From an uncultured Collinsella sp. (lineage in GTDB: Bacteria; Actinomycetota; Coriobacteriia; Coriobacteriales; Coriobacteriaceae), in the NCBI GenBank assembly GCA_902492545.1, contig CABULX010000004.1:1-38479 (forward strand): DNA of 38,479 nt, in the 5' to 3' direction. A model generated the notes under the pieces. The model saw nothing but the letters and a program-made list of their open reading frames with translations. It had not been told where the DNA came from and searched no databases. Below are positions 33,251 through 38,479 of the stretch, piece by piece. The stretch's first letter is position 1; every line of letters starts with the position of its first letter. A program made the position numbers and the translations under genes.

Positions 33251-34393
33251 TTAGGAACGCTGCTGCGGCTTCCAGGAACCCACATTGGCGTCGTACTGGT
33301 TCAGCGCGCTGTTGCCACTCTGCGCGATGGGCGCCAGGATCTCGCTTTGGTGGGAACTCATCGACTCGCCATCGGGAATGGCCAGCGAGATGTCCCAGCT
33401 CTGGCAAATCACGTCGACGCGCTCATACATCCACTCGGCAAGCTGCTTTAAGTGGGCGATGTCGTCCGCATAGACCGTATCGTCCTGATACTTAAGGTTG
33501 TTGAGCTCATCTTGCGTCTTTTTGATCTGGTCGCGCAGGGCGTAGGCACTCTGCGACAGCTCCTGACGGGTGGACAGCGGCGTTCGAAGATAGCCGTTGT
33601 TAAAAGAATCGATGACCTCGCCGATCTGGTCCTCGTCACCGTAGGACACGATGGTCTGATACAGACCGTCGAGCCTGGTATAGAGCTGATCATCGGTGAG
33701 CACGGTTTCTTCCTGGACCACCTCGGCAGAATCGTCCTGCTTGGTATCGTCCTCAGTCGCCTCACCTTTTTGGCGCGTAGGGAAGGTCGTCTGCGCGGCC
33801 TGGCCAAACTGGTCATAGAAGCCGGGCATAACACCCATGGGATCGGTCGTCACGAACCAATAGGCACCACCGCACACAAAGGCAAGGACCGCGATGATAA
33901 TGAGCGGCTTGGGGATATGACGCTTGTGCTTGTGATAGGCGTCCTCGTCGGGATGCACCTTGCGCTTGGGTTTTTGAGCATCGTCATGCAGAGAAACGGG
34001 CATGGGAATATCGACCTTGGGGATACCGAAATCCTTATCGAAAGCCGGCAACACGCAGGTCTCGTTGGGATCGGCGGCGTCCGAAAGAACCGCAGCAGCC
34101 GAGGCCGGCGCATGAGGCACCTCGGTATCGATCTGCTCTTGCGTTAGGCGCGGAAAGCCCGCCGTGCGGCCCGCTGCCAGGTCGGATGCGGCCGCGTCCT
34201 CGGAGAGGATACCCGGAGCGGGGCGTCCGCATTTGGGGCATGTACGATCATGCGGAGAAAGACGGGCACCGCAGCCCTCACAGAACACGAACTCGGTGTG
34301 CTCGGGACCATCGCCCGGACCCACATAGGCGTTGCAGTAGGGGCAGAACGAGGCGCCGTCCTCGATAGTCTTAAGGCAATGCGGGCAGATCAC
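33251..34393 (-). CDS. Double zinc-ribbon membrane protein
   Basis: The function is unknown. The 380-residue protein has two zinc ribbons, C3/C6/C17/C20 (MICPHC ... FCPYC) and C38/C41/C52/C55 (CEGC ... CPKC), an acidic linker, a basic stretch (KRKVHPDEDAYHKHKRHIPKP), one membrane segment (about 163-180) and an extracytoplasmic domain of about 200 residues that is largely helical and Gln/Asp-rich. Zinc ribbons in the cytoplasm and the helical part outside is the likely topology. The GTG at 34393 has GAGG 5 bp upstream and places the first ribbon at the N-terminus; a TTG at 34423 would add ten residues and has no ribosome site. Confidence 0.85.
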   Translation of the reverse strand: MICPHCLKTIEDGASFCPYCNAYVGPGDGPEHTEFVFCEGCGARLSPHDRTCPKCGRPAPGILSEDAAASDLAAGRTAGFPRLTQEQIDTEVPHAPASAAAVLSDAADPNETCVLPAFDKDFGIPKVDIPMPVSLHDDAQKPKRKVHPDEDAYHKHKRHIPKPLIIIAVLAFVCGGAYWFVTTDPMGVMPGFYDQFGQAAQTTFPTRQKGEATEDDTKQDDSAEVVQEETVLTDDQLYTRLDGLYQTIVSYGDEDQIGEVIDSFNNGYLRTPLSTRQELSQSAYALRDQIKKTQDELNNLKYQDDTVYADDIAHLKQLAEWMYERVDVICQSWDISLAIPDGESMSSHQSEILAPIAQSGNSALNQYDANVGSWKPQQRS

Positions 34394-34495
34394 GGCATCC
34401 TCTTTTCGAAGCAATTCAAACAATCGAGGTTAGAGCATAACATCGCTACGGCCCCACAGGAACAAGGCACCAATTCAACATCGGCAGGGCGCTAG

Positions 34496-37219
34496 CTACT
34501 TCTTCTTTTTGCTTGGCATCGAGACTTTGATGCCTTGGGCGGACTTGGTCACGCGAGAGCGCCTGGCTCCGGTATTCTTCTTTTTCTTGGGCTGGGCCTG
34601 GGCCACGCCCTCGAGCGCGCGGGCCTCGGCCTCGCGAACGGTGCGATCTTCGCGGCGCTGCGCCATGTCGGCGGCGAAGCGCTTGGCAAAACGCTCGGCC
34701 GTCGAACCCGTCGAGCTCACCTTGCCGCCACCGCGACCCAGGCGGACGCGCACACCGCGGCCAAAACCAGTTGCAGCATGACGACGACGCGGCTTGAGCG
34801 AATCCATCATCGTGGCGAGCTTAAAGAACACCGAGCAGGTAAAGACCACGATGGCAGCCAAGATAACCATCTGGCCCATCGACAGATTGGCAATAGACAG
34901 CAGCTCCGGGAATCCGATAACGCCCACCAAGATGCCGGCGACTACAAACACAAAGAGCACCACTCGTAAGGGCGTGAGAGGCTGCGAGATGCGCCAGATC
35001 AGACTGACGCTCGCCGCGCACGACGTAAGCAGGCACATCGTAGACAGCGTGAGCTGGCTAAAGCCAAACACGCGCGCCGCAAAGATATCGAGCGCCGCAG
35101 CCAAAATGACCGCAATCGACGCCGGCAGTGCACGCTTGAGTACGTTGGTCAAAAACGCACCCTTCACGCGAGCATTGTTGGGCTCAAGGCCCAACACAAA
35201 GCCCGGCGCGCCGATGCAGAAGAAGTTGATGAGCGTCATCTGGATGGGCTCGAAGGGGTACGGCGGCAGCGCGATGCACAGCGCCGCCAGACCCATCGAG
35301 AACAGCGTCTTGGTCAGGAACAGCGAGGCCGAACGCTGCAGGTTGTTGATGGAGCGACGACCCTCGGCCACCACGGCGGGCATCGAGGCAAAGTCGTTGT
35401 CGACGAGTACGATCTCGGCCACGTTGCGCGCGGCATCGGAGCCGGCCGCCATGGCAACGGAGCAGTCGGCCTCCTTGAGAGCCAGCACGTCGTTGACGCC
35501 GTCGCCCGTCATGGCCACGGTGTGCTCGCGGCGCTTGAGCGCCTGCACGAGCTCGCGCTTCTGCTGCGGGGTCACACGACCAAAGACATGGTAGCGGTCC
35601 ACTGCGGCATCGAGCTTGGCCGGCGTATCGAGCGTCGTGGCGTCCACATAAGCGTCCGCCCCCGGCACGCCCACCATGCGCGCGATCGACGACACCGTAC
35701 GCGGGTCGTCGCCACTGATCACGTTGAGGGTCACGCCCTGCTCGTTAAAGTAGCCGATGGTCTCGGCCGCCGAGGTACGAATCTCGTCGCGGATGGTCAC
35801 AAAGCCCACGGGCTCGGCCTCGCCCACCATATCGCCATCGGGCGTAAAGCCGTCAACACGGGCCACCACGAGCACGCGGCAGGTATCGGCAAGCTCGGCG
35901 ACACGGTTCTCGACCTGGGCAAACACACGATCAGAGAGCACAAACTGCGCGGCGCCCATCACATAGGAGCCCTGCGTAAACGACGCGCCGCTCCACTTTT
36001 TGGAGGACGAGAACGGAATGACCGACAGCGGCTCAGACACCTCGACCGGGCGATCGGCGTAATAGTTGAGCAGCGCCTGGCAGGTCTCGTTGGCATCGGC
36101 CGAAGTCGCACGTGCCACGTTAGCCAGCGCGAAATCGAGCACCGTGGTATCGACGGGAACAGCCGCCTCGTCCGAGCTGGCGCCTAGGCTCACGCCCTCA
36201 ACCGGCAGCGGATACGTGCCCTCGACCTCCATACGACCCGAGGTAATGGTGCCCGTCTTGTCCAGGCACAGCACGTCGACGCGCGCGAGCGTCTCGATGC
36301 AGTAGAGCTGCTGTGCCAGCACCTTGCGACGCGCCAGACGCACCGTGGCAATCGCGAGCACCGACGAAGTCAGCAGCACCAGGCCCTGCGGAATCATGCC
36401 CAGCAGGGCGCCCACCGTGGACAGCAGTGCCGACGAAGGCACATGACCAGCCAACAGCTCGGAGAAGCACCACGAAAGCGCGCTATCGCCCGGGGTTCCC
36501 GCGGCATCCCACAGCTCGCTCACACTCGAGGCAAACAACGCCAAACCGAGCGGGATCATGATGATGCTCGCAAAGCGCACGATGGCATTAAGCGCGTTCA
36601 TGATCTCGGAATTGACCTTTTTGACGTACTTGGCCTCGTTATTAATTTTGGCCACGTAGTTGTCGGCGCCGACATGGATCACGCGAGCGCGCAGCAGGCC
36701 CGAGTCGATAAAGCTGCCGCTCATGAGCTCGGAACCGGGCTGCTTCTTAATAAGGTCGCTCTCGCCCGTCAGCAGGCTCTCGTTCACGAGCGCCTCGCCC
36801 GAAACCACCACGGCGTCAGCGGGAATCTGGTCGCCGCGCCCCAGGCGGATGATGTCGTCGAGCACGATCTGGTCCAAGTCGAGCTCCACCTCGGCACCGT
36901 CGCGCACCGCGATGGCCTTCTTGGAGGTCAGAAGTGTGAGCTTATCGACCATCTTCTTGGAACGCATGGACTGAATGACGCCAATAGCGGTATTGAGGAA
37001 CACCACAAACAGGAACGTCAGATTCTTAAACGAACCGGTCAAAATGACCAGGAACGCCAAGATCACGTTGATCAAATTGAACAGCGTGCAGAGGTTCTCG
37101 ATGATGAGCTCTTTGACCGACTTGGTCTTGAGCTCCATGTTGCGGTTGATCTTACCGGCGGCGATGCGCTCCTCGACCTCGGCGGTCGAGAGTCCGCGCT
37201 CGATATCCGTTGCTTCCAT
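34496..37219 (-). CDS. P-type cation-transporting ATPase (CtpE/Exp7-like)
   Basis: A P-type ATPase of about 907 residues. It shows TGES (about 151-154), the phosphorylation motif in CLDKTGTITSGRM (Asp near 320), KWSGASF for nucleotide binding, and TGDGVNDVLALKEAD. Eight to ten membrane helices are visible. Overall, with TLINFFCIGAPGFVLGLEPNN near the end of the membrane domain, it resembles the CtpE/Exp7 group, which is linked to Ca2+ uptake in other bacteria. The transmembrane helix-4 motif is GMIPQGL, with Gln where related pumps usually have Glu (PEGL). A Lys/Arg-rich cytoplasmic tail of about 100 residues follows the last helix. The ATG at 37219 has GGGA 6 bp upstream; GTG and ATG at 37234 and 37231 are less supported. 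Confidence 0.92.
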   Translation of the reverse strand: MEATDIERGLSTAEVEERIAAGKINRNMELKTKSVKELIIENLCTLFNLINVILAFLVILTGSFKNLTFLFVVFLNTAIGVIQSMRSKKMVDKLTLLTSKKAIAVRDGAEVELDLDQIVLDDIIRLGRGDQIPADAVVVSGEALVNESLLTGESDLIKKQPGSELMSGSFIDSGLLRARVIHVGADNYVAKINNEAKYVKKVNSEIMNALNAIVRFASIIMIPLGLALFASSVSELWDAAGTPGDSALSWCFSELLAGHVPSSALLSTVGALLGMIPQGLVLLTSSVLAIATVRLARRKVLAQQLYCIETLARVDVLCLDKTGTITSGRMEVEGTYPLPVEGVSLGASSDEAAVPVDTTVLDFALANVARATSADANETCQALLNYYADRPVEVSEPLSVIPFSSSKKWSGASFTQGSYVMGAAQFVLSDRVFAQVENRVAELADTCRVLVVARVDGFTPDGDMVGEAEPVGFVTIRDEIRTSAAETIGYFNEQGVTLNVISGDDPRTVSSIARMVGVPGADAYVDATTLDTPAKLDAAVDRYHVFGRVTPQQKRELVQALKRREHTVAMTGDGVNDVLALKEADCSVAMAAGSDAARNVAEIVLVDNDFASMPAVVAEGRRSINNLQRSASLFLTKTLFSMGLAALCIALPPYPFEPIQMTLINFFCIGAPGFVLGLEPNNARVKGAFLTNVLKRALPASIAVILAAALDIFAARVFGFSQLTLSTMCLLTSCAASVSLIWRISQPLTPLRVVLFVFVVAGILVGVIGFPELLSIANLSMGQMVILAAIVVFTCSVFFKLATMMDSLKPRRRHAATGFGRGVRVRLGRGGGKVSSTGSTAERFAKRFAADMAQRREDRTVREAEARALEGVAQAQPKKKKNTGARRSRVTKSAQGIKVSMPSKKKK

Positions 37220-37250
37220 ACCACGTCCCATCACGTCGCGTCGGTATAAG

Positions 37251-37283
37251 AAAAACCGCCCGGACCATGCGAGGTTCGGACGG
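37251..37283 (-). terminator. Intrinsic terminator after tRNA-Arg
   Basis: An 11-bp stem (CCGTCCGAACC / GGTCCGGGCGG, one mismatch and one wobble) with a 6-nt loop is followed on the minus strand by TTTTT. It lies 13 bp after the tRNA 3' end. Confidence 0.85.
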
Positions 37284-37295
37284 TCTTACGTTCGA

Positions 37296-37372
37296 TGGTG
37301 CCCCATGTTGGATTCGAACCAACGGCCTTCTGCTCCGGAGGCAGACGCTCTAATCCCCTGAGCTAATAGGGC
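37296..37372 (-). tRNA. tRNA-Arg (anticodon CCG)
   Basis: The minus strand folds as a complete cloverleaf: acceptor GCCCTAT / ATGGGGC, D arm GCTC / GAGC, anticodon stem TCTGC / GCAGA with loop CTCCGGA (anticodon CCG, reads CGG), variable AGGCC, T stem GTTGG / CCAAC with loop TTCGAAT, discriminator A and an encoded CCA. It has its own promoter and terminator. Confidence 0.96.
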
Positions 37373-37383
37373 CAACGTATGGC

Positions 37384-37413
37384 ATTATACCCAAGTGCAC
37401 CACGGGCTATCAA
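37384..37413 (-). promoter_or_regulatory. Promoter of tRNA-Arg
   Basis: On the minus strand TTGATA (37408-37413) and TATAAT (37384-37389) are separated by 18 bp; the start is predicted about 5 bp before the mature tRNA. Confidence 0.75.
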
Positions 37414-37465
37414 AATAAAAGAAAAAGCTTTGCAATTCCGAGGAAGACGCGGTGCAACGGCCCAC

Positions 37466-37495
37466 TTTAGAAGGCAAAAGCGAGTCAGATAGTAT
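37466..37495 (+). promoter_or_regulatory. Putative promoter of the DAHP synthase gene
   Basis: TTTAGA (37466-37471) and TAGTAT (37490-37495) are separated by 18 bp; TATAAA at 37493-37498 is an alternative -10. The predicted start is near 37502-37505, before the terminator hairpin. Confidence 0.4.
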
Positions 37496-37503
37496 AAACT
37501 CTC

Positions 37504-37566
37504 ATGCACCATATATACACGGCTCGCGTTGCGGGCCGTTTTTGCAAGGGTTATCCATCGAGGTGA
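37504..37566 (+). CDS. Possible 20-codon leader peptide upstream of DAHP synthase
   Basis: An ATG at 37504, on or next to the predicted transcription start, opens 20 codons ending with TGA at 37564-37566, 10 bp before the DAHP synthase ATG. The peptide begins MHHIYTARVAGRF and contains two Tyr and one Phe. The terminator hairpin lies inside it. No SD sequence is visible, and translation is a guess. Confidence 0.25.
   Translation: MHHIYTARVAGRFCKGYPSR
37519..37543 (+). terminator. Intrinsic terminator/attenuator upstream of DAHP synthase
   Basis: ACGGCTCGC pairs with GCGGGCCGT (one wobble) around a 3-nt loop and is followed by TTTT on the plus strand. No plus-strand gene lies upstream within 20 kb, so its likely target is the DAHP synthase leader. 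Confidence 0.7.
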
Positions 37567-37576
37567 GAGGCACACC

Positions 37577-38479
37577 ATGATTGCTATTTTAAAGCAGAGC
37601 GCCAGCGACGAGGCAGTCAGCCATATCGTCAGCTGGATTGAGAAAAAGGGCCTGAAGACCGATGTCTCGCGCGGCGAGAATGAGACGATCATCGGCCTGG
37701 TGGGCGATACGACCAAGATCGACCCGTTCCTGCTCGAGTCCATGGACGTCGTCGAGCGCGTGCAGCGCGTCTCCGAGCCGTTCAAGCGTGCCAACCGCAA
37801 GTTCCACCCCGAGGACTCTGTCATCGACTGCGGCCACGGCGTCAAGATCGGCGGCGATCAGTTCCAGGTCATCGCCGGCCCGTGCTCCGTCGAGGGCGAG
37901 AACCTCATCCGCATCGCCCGCCGCGTGAAGGCCGCCGGTGCCACGATGCTGCGCGGCGGTGCCTACAAGCCCCGCACCTCCCCCTACGCCTACCAGGGCA
38001 TGGGCCCCGCCGGCCTCGACCTGCTGTGCGAGGCGTCTGCCGAGCTCGACATGCCGATCGTCACCGAGATCATGGATCCACGCGACGTGCAGGTCTTCTT
38101 GGACAAGAAGATTGACGTCATGCAGATCGGCGCCCGCAACGCCCAGAACTTCCCCCTGCTCAAGGAGGTCGGCAAGACCCAGACCCCGATTCTGCTCAAG
38201 CGCGGCATGTCCGGCACGATCGACGAGCTGCTTATGGCCGCCGAGTACATCATGAGCGAGGGCAACGACAACGTCATCCTGTGCGAGCGCGGCATCCGCA
38301 CCTTCGAGACCCGCACCCGTAACACCTTCGACCTCAACGCCGTGCCGGTGCTGCACCACCTGTCACACCTGCCTGTCGTTGCCGACCCCAGCCACGCCAC
38401 CGGCTACACCCGCTACGTCGAGCCCATGGCGCTCGCTGCGACCGCCTGCGGTGCCAACGGCCTGGAGATCGAGGTCCAC
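37577..38479 (+). CDS. aroF: 3-deoxy-7-phosphoheptulonate (DAHP) synthase, type I, partial
   Basis: This enzyme condenses PEP and erythrose 4-phosphate, the first step of the shikimate pathway to aromatic amino acids. The visible 301 residues include an N-terminal ferredoxin-like regulatory domain (about 1-65, MIAILKQSASDEAVSHIVSWIEKKGL), which in related enzymes mediates feedback inhibition by Tyr or Phe, and the TIM barrel: IAGPCSVEG, LRGGAYKPRTSPYAYQG, QIGARNAQNF, LLKRGMSGTIDELLMAAEYI, ILCERGIRTFE and ADPSHATGYTRYV. The gene is cut by the right edge a few tens of residues before its expected end. The ATG at 37577 has GAGG 6 bp upstream. PEP supplied by PPDK would feed this step. Confidence 0.95.
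   Translation, partial: MIAILKQSASDEAVSHIVSWIEKKGLKTDVSRGENETIIGLVGDTTKIDPFLLESMDVVERVQRVSEPFKRANRKFHPEDSVIDCGHGVKIGGDQFQVIAGPCSVEGENLIRIARRVKAAGATMLRGGAYKPRTSPYAYQGMGPAGLDLLCEASAELDMPIVTEIMDPRDVQVFLDKKIDVMQIGARNAQNFPLLKEVGKTQTPILLKRGMSGTIDELLMAAEYIMSEGNDNVILCERGIRTFETRTRNTFDLNAVPVLHHLSHLPVVADPSHATGYTRYVEPMALAATACGANGLEIEVH

Noticed and set aside
34491..34500. AGTAGCTAGC at the P-type ATPase stop, resembling the repeat head
   Set aside because: The match is limited to about 8 bases with nothing of the core behind it; it is kept out of the repeat list.

Overview
The window looks like a high-GC member of the Coriobacteriia, probably Collinsella or a close relative. The basis is gene content and order (glyQ-glyS-ppsR next to ppdK, rpsP-khpA-rimM-trmD-lepB, mreBCD-mrdA-rodA leading into a radical-SAM pair and rplU-rpmA-obgE-nadD-yqeK-rsfS), high coding GC, frequent TTG starts with strong Shine-Dalgarno (SD) sequences, and a CCA-encoding tRNA. 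Genus is an inference from memory of these gene orders, not a search result. Almost all genes lie on the minus strand; only dinB and the 3'-edge DAHP synthase are on the plus strand. No stretch above 300 bases lacks a gene; the longest gaps are 8079-8374, 16302-16517 and 37373-37576.

Layout, left to right. 1-5118 (minus): rplS, rnhB, then a YraN-family protein, comM, dprA and the N-terminal part of trmFO, the last four nearly contiguous. 5328-12296: ppdK, then the operon glyQ-glyS-ppsR, so the dikinase lies beside its own regulator. 12356-14846: rpsP-khpA-rimM-trmD-lepB. 15048-16301: dinB (plus). 16299-17495: an accessory island made of a REP-associated tyrosine transposase (RAYT) and several copies of a short palindromic repeat. 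17493-22376: rplU-rpmA-obgE-nadD-yqeK-rsfS, preceded by two radical-SAM-associated genes. 22373-31169: cell-shape and peptidoglycan-elongation genes mreB-mreC-mreD-mrdA-rodA, a DUF697-like gene and the radical-SAM genes, apparently one long operon. 31285-34393: a TPR membrane protein, a cyclophilin and a zinc-ribbon membrane protein. 34496-37219: a P-type ATPase. 37296-37372: tRNA-Arg(CCG). 37577 to the edge: type I DAHP synthase.

The most interesting part is the RAYT and its repeat family. Full or partial units with a core like ATTTGGGACGGGG occur around 8336-8380 and 16299-17493. Two of them form a perfect 36-bp inverted repeat (16349-16384 / 16436-16471). At the 3' ends of four unrelated genes (ppsR, dinB, the RAYT itself, rsfS) the TAG stop codon is part of the repeat head, always in the orientation that continues the gene's own strand. 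The other notable regulatory signals are an intrinsic terminator between a putative promoter and the DAHP synthase start, a 12-bp hairpin inside the mreC coding region, TTTACC direct repeats upstream of ppdK, and terminators that separate ribosomal protein genes from the housekeeping genes behind them (rplS/rnhB, rpmA/obgE).
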